Shown here: positions 1 to 9,200 of the stretch, piece after piece
How positions within the stretch are numbered: the stretch's first letter is position 1
How the letters are laid out: each line of letters opens with the position of its first letter
DNA from: JAWKRB01 sp041389885
GTDB lineage: Bacteria; Myxococcota_A; Polyangia; Polyangiales; Ga0077539
Length of the DNA stretch: 64,000 nt
Assembly: GCA_041389885.1 (NCBI GenBank)
Contig: JAWKRB010000027.1
Span: forward strand, 1 to 64,000
Direction: 5' to 3'
Translations under genes and position numbers: made by a program
The notes under the pieces: model-generated
Database searches by the model: none
What the model was told of the DNA's origin: nothing
What the model saw: only the letters and a program-made list of their open reading frames with translations

Positions 1-242
1 CCGGGGTGAACTACCTCATGGGCATCCCCGTGGGCGACGACGTGATGCTCAACTACGAGACCACGTCGTTTCACAACAACGCCACGCTGCGAGAGATCTA
101 CGGGCTGCGCCCCGCCCCCGAGTTCGAGGCCTGGTTGGAGCGCAACGGCATCCTCCACGAGGGCAGGCTCACCGAGAAGGCCGGAGACCCTTCGCAGTTT
201 CTTCGACGCGAGGCCCTGCGGCCCGTGGTCTTCGGCGCGTGA
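1..242 (+). CDS. eutB: Ethanolamine ammonia-lyase heavy chain, C-terminal fragment
   Basis: Only the last ~79 codons are present; the gene begins before the window and its first complete codon starts at base 3. The translated end (NYLMGIPVGDDVMLNYETTS, then an FHNNATLRE segment and a PAPEFEAWLER stretch) matches the conserved C-terminal region of EutB, the large subunit of the adenosylcobalamin-dependent lyase that splits ethanolamine into acetaldehyde and ammonia. It lies directly upstream of eutC and in the same direction, which is the usual order for the two subunits. The stop codon is at 240-242. The active-site barrel cannot be assessed because it lies outside the window. Confidence 0.9.
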   Translation, partial: GVNYLMGIPVGDDVMLNYETTSFHNNATLREIYGLRPAPEFEAWLERNGILHEGRLTEKAGDPSQFLRREALRPVVFGA

Positions 243-334
243 GGGAGGGATTGGTCCGTGCACGGTGAATGCGGGTACAACACCCATCCGATGCGCCGCG
301 CCGACGCCGACCCTCGCCCCGCGGAGGTGAGCCC

Positions 335-1213
335 GTGAGGATCTCCGAGAGCGACCTCGACCAGATCGTCGCGGCGGTCCTCGCGCGCATCGAAGCTGAA
401 GCGCCGCAAGGGGATCGCTTCGCCGCGCCCTGCGGCGGGGCCGAGGGGCACAGCTGCACCGCCGACCCTCGGCCGGTGCATTCGATCGAGCGCCCGGTGT
501 ACCCCGAGGCCCTCCCCCGCCTCGTCGCCAACACGCCCTCGCTCATCGCCGTGGGCCACACGGGCGGGCGCTTTCGCACCGACCTCTACCTCCGCCTCCG
601 CGAGGGCCACGCCGACGCCCGCGACGCGGTGCACTCCGAGGTCCCCGACGCCTGGGCCGCGGAGCACGACTGCCTCCCGCTGCGCACCCGCTGCGCCGAC
701 CGCGGGGAGTACCTCCTGAACCCCAACCTCGGGCGACGTCTCGACGACGCCTCCCGCGGCGCCCTCGACGCCATCGCCGCGACGCGCCCCGACGTGCAGA
801 TCGTGGTGGGCGACGGCTTGTCCCCCAACGCGATCGTGCAGAACGGCGCCGCCGCCCTCGAGGCCGTCACCGCCGCGCTCCGCGGCGCGGGGATGCGCTG
901 CGGACGGCCGGTCTTCGTGCGCTTCGCGCGCATCGGCGTGGCCGACGAGATCGGCGTGGTCACCGAGGCCCGCGCGACGGTGATGCTCGTGGGCGAGCGC
1001 CCCGGCCTCGGCGCGGGCGACTCGCTCTCGCTCTACCTCGCGATCAACCCCCGGCTCGATCAAGACAACGCCGAGAAGAACTGCATCTCCAACGTGCGCC
1101 CCATCGGCATTCGCCCCCACGAGGCCGCCGCCCTCGCGACGCAGATCCTCCAGCGCGGCTTCGAGGCGGGCGTCGGCGGCGTGGCCCTGGGCCTGGGATG
1201 GGGGCGCCAGTGA
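335..1213 (+). CDS. eutC: Ethanolamine ammonia-lyase light chain
   Basis: This is the 292-residue small subunit of ethanolamine ammonia-lyase, which with EutB binds the B12 cofactor. The GTG at 335 is preferred over the in-frame ATG at 269 because a strong GGAGG (323-327) sits 7 bases before it, and because the 22 extra residues from 269 would be a Pro/Arg-rich stretch unlike the family. The family's usual length is about 295 residues. Residues 1-20 (RISESDLDQIVAAVLARI) look like the short amphipathic helix used by microcompartment cargo enzymes as an encapsulation signal. Family segments such as SNVRPIGI and VFVRFARIG are present. The 3' end overlaps the next gene, suggesting translational coupling. 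Confidence 0.93.
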   Translation: MRISESDLDQIVAAVLARIEAEAPQGDRFAAPCGGAEGHSCTADPRPVHSIERPVYPEALPRLVANTPSLIAVGHTGGRFRTDLYLRLREGHADARDAVHSEVPDAWAAEHDCLPLRTRCADRGEYLLNPNLGRRLDDASRGALDAIAATRPDVQIVVGDGLSPNAIVQNGAAALEAVTAALRGAGMRCGRPVFVRFARIGVADEIGVVTEARATVMLVGERPGLGAGDSLSLYLAINPRLDQDNAEKNCISNVRPIGIRPHEAAALATQILQRGFEAGVGGVALGLGWGRQ

Positions 1214-1869
1214 GCGAGCTCCGACGCGTGCCCGCGCGCCTGCTCTCGTGCCGGTCCCTCCCCCACGCAGACCCCAGGCTCTGCGAGGCGCTGGGGCTCC
1301 CCCGCGGCGCCGCGGGGCGCTCGCTGGGCCTCGTGACCTGCGACCAAGACGACTCGCTCTACGCCGCCCTCGACCACGCGACGAAGCTCAGCCCCGTCGA
1401 GGTGATCTACGCGAAGAGCTTCTACGCGGGCTCGGCGCACGCGTCGGGGCCGCTGTCGGGGGAGATCCTCGGGGTCCTCGCGGGCGACGAGCCCGAGGCC
1501 GTGACCCAGGGCCTCGCCGCGGTCGAGCGCGCCCTCGCCGAGCTCTTCGCGTTCTACGCCGTGGGCGACTCGGGCGTGTCGATCTTTCCCACGGTCATCG
1601 GCCGCGTGGGGAGCTACCTCGCCGCGCAGGCCGAGGTGCCCGAGGGCAGCGCCCTCGCGTACCTCATCGCGCCGCCCATCGAGGCGATGATCGGCCTCGA
1701 CGCCGCGCTGAAGTGCAGCGACGTCGCCCTCGCGCGCTTCTTCGGGCCGCCCTCGGAGACGAACTTCGCCGGCGCCTACCTCCGCGGCGAGCTCCACGCC
1801 GTCGAGGCCGCCGCGAGGGCCTTCACCAGCGCCGTCGAAGACGTCGTCGCCGCCCCCCGCAGAGGGTGA
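1198..1869 (+). CDS. eutL: Ethanolamine microcompartment shell protein EutL
   Basis: This 223-residue protein resembles EutL (about 219 residues in enteric bacteria), the tandem-BMC-domain trimer that forms a gated pore in the Eut bacterial microcompartment shell. Family segments are visible: CDQDDSLYAALDHATK, VEVIYAKSFYAGSAH, GPLSGEILGVLAG, and in the second half AYLIAPPIEAMIGLDAALK followed by PPSETNFAGAYL. Two BMC-like halves are expected at about residues 20-110 and 125-220. The start could be the ATG at 1198 or the GTG at 1210, which overlaps the eutC stop as GTGA; either implies coupled translation. It is the only shell gene visible, so others must lie upstream or elsewhere. Confidence 0.9.
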   Translation: MGAPVSELRRVPARLLSCRSLPHADPRLCEALGLPRGAAGRSLGLVTCDQDDSLYAALDHATKLSPVEVIYAKSFYAGSAHASGPLSGEILGVLAGDEPEAVTQGLAAVERALAELFAFYAVGDSGVSIFPTVIGRVGSYLAAQAEVPEGSALAYLIAPPIEAMIGLDAALKCSDVALARFFGPPSETNFAGAYLRGELHAVEAAARAFTSAVEDVVAAPRRG

Positions 1870-1873
1870 TGGC

Positions 1874-3193
1874 GTGAGCGAAGCCCCTGCGGCGCAAGCG
1901 CATATGCGCAAGGTGCTCACGCCGCTGCACCTCTGGGGCATCGCCGTCGGCCTGGTGATCTCGGGCGACTATTTCGGGTGGAACTACGGCGTCGAGAAGG
2001 GCGGCGCGCTGGGGATGCTCGCGGCGACGCTGCTGATGTCGGCGCTCTACGTGTGCTTCATCTTCTCGTACACCGAGCTCTCGACGGCGATGCCGCGCTC
2101 GGGCGGCCCGTCGACGTACGCCGCGCGGGCCTTCGGGCGCTGGGGCGGATTCCTCGCGGGCTACGCGACGCTGGTGGAGTTCCTCCTCGCGCCGCCGGCC
2201 ATCGCGCGGGCGGTGGGGTCGTACGTGCATTTTCGGGTCCCCTCGCTCTCGGTCGAGGGCGTGGCGGTGGGGGCCTTCGCGGTGTTCTGCGCGCTCAACG
2301 CGCTGGGGACCTCCCTCGCGGCGACCTTCGAGCTGGTGGTGACCCTCGCGGCGACCTTCGAGCTGGTGCTGTTCTTCTTCCTCGCCGCGCCGCACGCGTC
2401 GATGGCGAGGTTGACCGCCGCGCCGACGCTGCCCCACGGCCTCGCGGGGGTGCTCGCCGCGGTGCCCTTCGCGATCTGGTTCTTCCTCGGCATCGAGGGC
2501 GTGGCGATGAGCGCCGAAGAGGCCCGCGACCCGCGCAGGGACATCCCCCGGGGCTACGTCGCGGGGGTGCTCACGCTGGTGGTCCTCGCGGTGGGCACGC
2601 TGCTGTGCTCCGCGGGGGTGCTCACGCCGACGGAGCTGGTCGCGGACGACTCGCCGCTCCCCCGGGTGCTCGCGCGGGTGCTCTCGCCCTCGCACCCGAT
2701 GACGCACCTGATGGTGTACCTCGGGCTCTTCGGGCTCATCGCGTCGTTTCACGGGATCCTCATGGGCGCGGCGCGGCAGGTGTTCGCCCTCGCCCGCGAC
2801 GGGTACCTCCCCGGGTACTTCGCCGCGCTGCACCCGCGCTTTCGCGCGCCCGCGCGGGCGGTGCTGGTCCCCTGGGCGCTGGGCACGGCGGCGGTGTTCT
2901 CGGGGCGCACCGACGACCTGATCACCGCGGCGGTGCTGGGCGCGGTGGCGCTGTACCTGATCAGCATGGCCGCGCTCTTTCGCCTGCGCCGCAGCGACCC
3001 CGAGATGGAGCGGCCCTTTCGCGTGCCGGGCTTTCCGTGGGTCCCGGGGGCGGCGATGGGGCTCTCGGCGCTCTCGCTGCTCGCCGTGGCCGCGAGCGCG
3101 CCGCGGGTGACCGCGGGCTTCGTCGCGCTGGGCGCGATTCTCGCGGTGATTCAGGCGAAGAGGTTCCGAGCGAGGGACCTCGAACATTCGTAG
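1874..3193 (+). CDS. eat: Ethanolamine permease, APC superfamily
   Basis: A 439-residue polytopic membrane protein with about 12 hydrophobic helices. It fits the APC-superfamily ethanolamine permease group, which takes up ethanolamine by cation symport. Typical segments are WGIAVGLVISGDYFGWNYG near the N-terminus, TELSTAMPRSGGPSTYAARA, and GIEGVAMSAEEARDPRRDIP around helix 6. The GTG start lies 4 bases after the eutL stop. Its place directly after eutBCL supports the substrate assignment and suggests one transcript. An oddity is a 26-base sequence repeated 30 bases apart (2313-2338 and 2343-2368) that encodes LAATFELV twice within one membrane segment. The gene symbol is used loosely, since naming differs between species. 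Confidence 0.85.
   Translation: MSEAPAAQAHMRKVLTPLHLWGIAVGLVISGDYFGWNYGVEKGGALGMLAATLLMSALYVCFIFSYTELSTAMPRSGGPSTYAARAFGRWGGFLAGYATLVEFLLAPPAIARAVGSYVHFRVPSLSVEGVAVGAFAVFCALNALGTSLAATFELVVTLAATFELVLFFFLAAPHASMARLTAAPTLPHGLAGVLAAVPFAIWFFLGIEGVAMSAEEARDPRRDIPRGYVAGVLTLVVLAVGTLLCSAGVLTPTELVADDSPLPRVLARVLSPSHPMTHLMVYLGLFGLIASFHGILMGAARQVFALARDGYLPGYFAALHPRFRAPARAVLVPWALGTAAVFSGRTDDLITAAVLGAVALYLISMAALFRLRRSDPEMERPFRVPGFPWVPGAAMGLSALSLLAVAASAPRVTAGFVALGAILAVIQAKRFRARDLEHS
2313..2368 (+). repeat. In-frame direct repeat inside the ethanolamine permease
   Basis: Two identical 26-base copies occupy 2313-2338 and 2343-2368, offset by 30 bases, so the protein reads LAATFELVVT followed by LAATFELVLF. 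The offset is a whole number of codons, so the frame is kept. From memory of the family, similar proteins have two related but not identical segments here, so this may be homogenisation rather than a true insertion. Confidence 0.7.
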
Positions 3194-3250
3194 TCCAACA
3201 CGGCGGCGGCCTTTGTTATCCTCCCCGCCCCACTGGGACGCGACACACGG

Positions 3251-6200
3251 ATGGACGACGAGACGCCGATGGACGACCTCACGAGCCGCCTTCAGGAAGC
3301 CTCTGCAACGCCTCACGACGAGTCCCTCTGGGACGCGGCGGAGGAGATCGCCCGCGCGGAGGAGCGCCCCGAGGAGGTCTTCGCGGCCTACCGCGCCGCG
3401 CTGCTGGGCGCCGCCGACGCCGACAGCGCCGTGCTCCTCGGGCAGCGCGCGATCGCGTTCCATGACGAGTGGTCCGCCGACAGCGACGCGCTGGCGTGGC
3501 TGCTCGACCGGGTGCTCCTCGCGGCGCCGCACACCGACTGGGCCTTCGAGCGCCTCTCGATGCTCTACACCGTGGGCGAGCGCTGGGACTCCCTGCTCGA
3601 GCTCTACGACCGCGCCCTCGAGGCCCTCTCGCCCGACGACACCGCGCGCCGGCGCGAGCTCCTCGACGAGGCCTCGGACGTCGCGAAGGACTTCGCGGGC
3701 AAGCCCGAGCGCTCGATCAAGTACCTCGAGGCGCAGCTCGAGATGGAGCCCGGCGACGTCAACGTCGCGCGCTCCCTCGAGCGGCTCTACGAGCGCGCCG
3801 AGCGGCACCGCGACCTGATCGCGCTGTGGTCCAAGCGCATTGACTTCGGCTCGGAGGCCGAGGCCCTCGAGACCCGCGGGCGCATCGCCGCGCTCTGGCT
3901 CGAGCCCATCGGCGACTTCGCCAGCGCCCTCGCGGCCATCGAAGACCTCATCCAGCACGGCGGCGACGACGAGTCCGTCGAGCAGCTCCTGGAGCGCGTC
4001 GCCGCGGGCGACGACCCCGCCGCCGCGCACGGCGCCGTGCGGCAGCTGCGCGCGCGCTACGACGCCGCGGGGCGCGACGCCGACGCCATGCGCCTGCTCC
4101 TCCGCGGCCTCGAGGTGGCCGGAGACGACGGCGCCCGCGCGGCCATCCGCCGGGAGCTCGCCGACCGGCTCCTCGCCGCGGGCGACGACGACGCCGCGGT
4201 GCCGCACCTCGCGGCGCTCCTCGCCCTCGACCCGCACCGCCGCGACGACCTCGAGCGCCTGCAAGAGGTCACCGACCGCACGGGACGTCACCGCGATTTC
4301 GCCGCCGCCCTCGCCGCCGCGGCGGACGGCCTCGCGCAGCGCGACGACGGCGATCAAGACCTGCGCCTCGCGCTCCTCGTGCAGGCCGCCGACGCGCACT
4401 GCGACGTGCTCGAAGACGCCCCCGGCGCCATCTCGCTCTACGCGCGGGTGCTCGCGACCCCCGAGGCCCGCGACGACCTCGCGCTCACCGTGTCGCGCAG
4501 GCTCTCGCGGCTCCTCGAAGAGTCGGGGCGCGAGGCCGAGCTCCTCGACGTGCTCATCCGCCGCGCGTCCCTCGAGCCCGACGCGTCGCTGCGGCGCAGC
4601 GTGCGAGGGCAGGCCGCCGAGCTCGCCGCGCGCAGGGGCGAGGGCGAGCGGGCGCTGTCGCTCTGGTCCGCGGTGCTGCGCGAGGATCCGGCCGACGCCG
4701 AGGCCCTCGACGCGCGGGTGACCCTGCTCGAGACCGAAGCTCGCTGGGAGGAGCTCGTCGCCGCGCTCCGCGACCGCGCCGCGCACCGCGAAGACCCCGC
4801 CCTGCAGCGCGCCGACCTCGTGGCCGCCGCGAGGGCCTTCTCCGATCGACTGGGCCGCGTCGACGGCGCCATCGCCGAGTGGGAGTCGGTGCGCGACCGC
4901 TTCGGCGAAGACGACGAGACCATCGACGCCCTCGGCGACCTCTTCGCCCGCGCCGAGCGCTGGGACGACCTCCTCGCGCTGCTCTCCCGCACCGCCGACG
5001 CGGCCGAGGAGCCCGCGCGCCGCGCGCAGCTCCGCGCGCTCATGGGCGACGTCGTGCGCGACCGCGTGGGCGACGCGCAGGGCGCCCTCGCGCGGTACCG
5101 CGAGGCCCTCGGCGACGACCCGGCCAACGCCACCGCGCGGGCGGGCGCCGCCGGGCTCCTCGACGACGCGTCCGTGCGCGACGCCGCCGTGGCGCTGCTC
5201 GCGGAGGCCTACGCGCAGACCGACGACTGGGCCCTGCGCCTGGGCCTGCTGGAGCACCGGCTCGCCGCCGCCGAGACCGAACGTCGACCGCGCGCGGCTC
5301 ATGCTCGAGGCGGCCTCGCTGCACGAGCGCCGCGCGAGACCCTCGGCGGCCCTCCTCGCCGCGCGGCCTCCCTCGCGGCGGTAACGCCGACCTCGCGCAC
5401 GAGGTCGAGAGACGAGCTCGAGCGTCTCGGGGAGGTGACGGGCGAGTGGTCCCCCGTGGTCGAGGCGTACCGCGCGGCCATCGAGGGGCTCGCCGACGAC
5501 CCGGCCCGGAGCGTGCGGCTGACCTACGTGCTCGGCCTCGTGCTGGAGCAGAAGGTCGACGACCTCTCGGGCGCCCTCGCGGCCTTCTCGGTCGTCGCCG
5601 CCGCCGACCGCGGCGACCTCGACGCCGCCCGCGCCGCCGCCCGCGTCGCCGCGCTGTCGGGCGACGACGCGTCCCTCGCCGACACCCTCGTGGCCACGGC
5701 GACGCAGGTGGGCGCGCTCCCGCGCTCCCTCGCGCGCACCGCCGACGACGCGCTCTCGACCGCCGCCGAGTCTACCCCCGCGCGGTGGGACAGCGCGCTC
5801 CAGGCGATCGAGGCGCGCATCCAGTCCGCCGAGCTCGCGCCTGAGCTCGCCCGCGCCCTCGAGGCGCAGGTCGCCGCGTGGCACCGCGACCGCCGCGAGG
5901 ACATGGACGCCGCCGAGGCCGCCCTGCGCCGCGCCGTCGCGCACGACCGCAGCGACATCGACACGCTCCGCATGCTCGTGGGCATTCAGCGCGACGGGCG
6001 CTCGGAGTCGCTGGTCGAGACCCTCCTGGTGCTCGCCGACGCCGAGTTCGCCCGCGAGGCGCCGCGCGTCTCCCTCGACGCGCTCAACGTGCTCCACGAG
6101 GCCGCGGGGGTGACCCTCACGCGCAGCGCCGAGACCTCGGTGTCGCTGGGCATCCTCGAGCGGCTCCAGCGCGAGGCCCTCGCGCGCTGGAACGCCGCGG

Positions 6201-9200
6201 TCGACGACGGCGAAGACGACCTCATCGCCCGCGAGCACATCGCCTGGGCGCTGCAGCAGCGGGTGGCGCTCCTGGAGCGCGACGCGCGCTACGCCGACGC
6301 CGTGGAGGCCCTCGAGTCCGCCGCGGCCGCGCGGTCGTTCCTGGGCGCCGACGCGCGCGCGCTGCGGCACCGCGCGGCGGAGCTGCTCACCGAGCACCTC
6401 GACGGCGCCGAGCGCGCGATGGAGATCTACCGCGAGGTGATCGACGCCGCGCCCTCCGACGCGCGGGCCATCGCCGCCCTCGCCTCGCTCTACGAGGCCG
6501 CGGGGCTGCGCGAGGAGCTCCTCGAGCTCCGCCGCCACGAGCTCTCCCTCGCCCGCGAGACCCCCGAGCGCCTCGGGCTTCGGCTCGAGATCGCGCGCAT
6601 CCTCGCCGAGACCGGCGACGACGAGGGCCGCGTCGAGGCGCTCGAGGCGAACATCGAAGAGTCCCCCGGGCACGCGCCCTCGGTGGAGGCGCTGGCCGAG
6701 GTGCTCGAGGGGGCCGAGCGCTTCACCGAGCTCCACGCGCTGCTCTCCGTCCAGGCCGAGGCGGTCGCGGCGCAGGGAGACGACGCCGCCTTCGGGACCT
6801 CCCTCTGGGCGCGCGCCGCGCGGGTGGCCGAAGAGGGGCTCAAAGACACCGCCCAGGCCATCGCGGCGTGGGAGAAGGTCGCCGAGGCCGGCGACGACCC
6901 CGAGGCCCTCGACGCCCTCGCGCGGCTGCACGCGGCGCGGGGCGAGCAGGGGCCCGCGGCGGGGTACCTCCGGCGACGTCTCGCGAGCGCCGAGGGCGAC
7001 GCGCGGCGGGCGACGGTGGTGGCCCTCGCCAAGGCCCTCGTGGCGACGCAGCAGGCGGCGTCGGCGAAGGCCGTGCTCGAAGAGGCCCTCGGGGCCGACC
7101 CCGAGGCCGAAGAGGTGCGCGAGCTCCTCGCGGAGCGCTACCGCGCGGCGGAGCAGTGGGACGCCCTCGCGGAGCTGCTCTCGGCCGAGACCCCCCCCGC
7201 GACCCTCGCCGCGCTGCGCGAGGCCGCGGAGGTGCTGGTCCACCGCCTCGATGACCCGTCCCGCGCGGTGGCCGTGCTCGAGCGCGCGGCGGCGCTCGCG
7301 CCCGACGACCGCGGGGTGCGCACCTGCCTCGCCGAGGCGCTGCGCAGCGGCGGCCAGCTCGACGCGGCGCGGGCGATCCTCGACGAGCTGCTCGCGGGCT
7401 TCGGGCGGCACCGACCCGCGGAGCGCGCGGGGGTTCACTACCAGCTCGCCCTCATCGCGCAGGCCCGGGGCGAGACCTCGGAGGCCCTCGCGCAGCTCGA
7501 CCTCGCGTCGAAGATCGACATGGCGCACGCGGGGATCTTCAAGCTCCTGGGCGACCTCGCCCGCGACGCGGGGATGCTCGACCGCGCCGAGCGCGCCTAC
7601 CGCGCGCTGCTGATGATCGTGCGCCGCCACGCCTCCAGCGACCCCGAGGCCACCGGGCCCAGCGAGGTGCTGTGGGAGCTGCACGGCATCGCGACGACCC
7701 TCGGTCAGGCCGACCGCGCGAGCGAGACCCTCGAGAGCGCCTTCGACACCGCCGCGCGGAGCGACCTCGAGAGCGTTCGCTTCGGCCGCGCGCTGCGCGC
7801 CGCGGGGCGCTTCGACCTGCTGCTGCGGTGCCAGTCCGCGCGGCTGAACCTCGAGCACACGCCCGAGGAGGCCGCGGAGATCCTCAAGAGCATGGCGATG
7901 GTGCTGGAGCTCGCGCTCGACCAGCCCGAGGAGGCGCTCTCGGCGCGGCTGCGCGCCCTCGCGTGCACGCCCACCGACATGGACCTGCACAACGCCGTGC
8001 TCAACCTCGCCCGCGAGCTCAAGGCGACGTCGCGCTACCTCGACACGCTGAGCGAGGTCGCGGCGAAGCTGCGAGACGAGGGCGACCTGCCGATGGCGAC
8101 GACGCTGTGGCTGCGCCTGGGCAGGCTCCTCGAGGAGCCCGAGACCGAAGACCTCCCCCGCGCGGCGGCGGCCTACGTCTCCGCGGAGGCGGCGGCGGAG
8201 GGCGACGCGCGGGTCGAGGCGTGGCACGCGATGGACCGGGTGTGCGGGGCCATCGGCGACGCCGCGGGTCAGCGCGCGGCGCTGCGCAACCTGGTCGACC
8301 ACGAGGGAGAGGACCGCGAGGGTCACGCCTGGCGCCTGGCGGCGCTGGACCTCGCGTCGAGCGACGAGCGCGACCGCGACGAGGGCGTCGACTGGCTGTC
8401 GTGGGTGCTCGAGCGCGCGCCCGACGCGGAGCGGGCCCTGGGGCTCCTTCGGGCGTGCCTCAACACGCCTCCGCTGCTCGACTCGGCGCTGTCGCTCTAC
8501 GAGCGCCTGGCGCGGGAGCAGGGAGACTCGGCGCGGGTGCTCGACGCGCTGAACCTCCGCGCGTCGCAGCCCGACGTCTCGATGGAGCTGCTGCGCGAGG
8601 GCGTCGAGCTCGCGCGGGGCGCGGGGGACGAGGCCGCGGCGCGCGCGCTGCTGCTCCGCGCGGTGGAGGTCGCCCGGTCGCGGGAGACCCCCGGCGAAGC
8701 GGTGTGGGCGATGGTGGCGCTCGCGGGCCAGGCGCGCGCGGCGGAGAGCTTCGGCGACGCGCTGGCGTGGCTGCAGGAGGCCGAGCGCTCGGCCGACCCC
8801 GACGAGGCGCGGCGGCTGGCGCTGGAGACCGCGGCGCTGGCGGCGGGCCCGGTGGGGGATCATCGCCTCGCGGCGGAGATCTACCAGCGGCTGCACGCGC
8901 AGGACTTCACCGACCGCGAGGTGTGGGAGCCGCTGCTCGGGGTCTACCGCGCGCAGGGTGATTTCGAGGCGATGGAGCGGCTCATCGAGGGCACGGTCTC
9001 GAACGTGTACGACCGCGAGACGCGCAACGCGCTGCGGATGCAGTGGGTGCCGCTGATCCTCAGGGACCCGTCGCGCACCGAGGAGGCGATCCGCGCGCTG
9101 CGCGACGTGCTCGACGAGGACCCCGAGGACAACTCCGCCACGGCGGCCCTCGCGGATCTCTTCGCCCGCGAGGGTCGCAACGAGGACCTCGCCGACCTGC

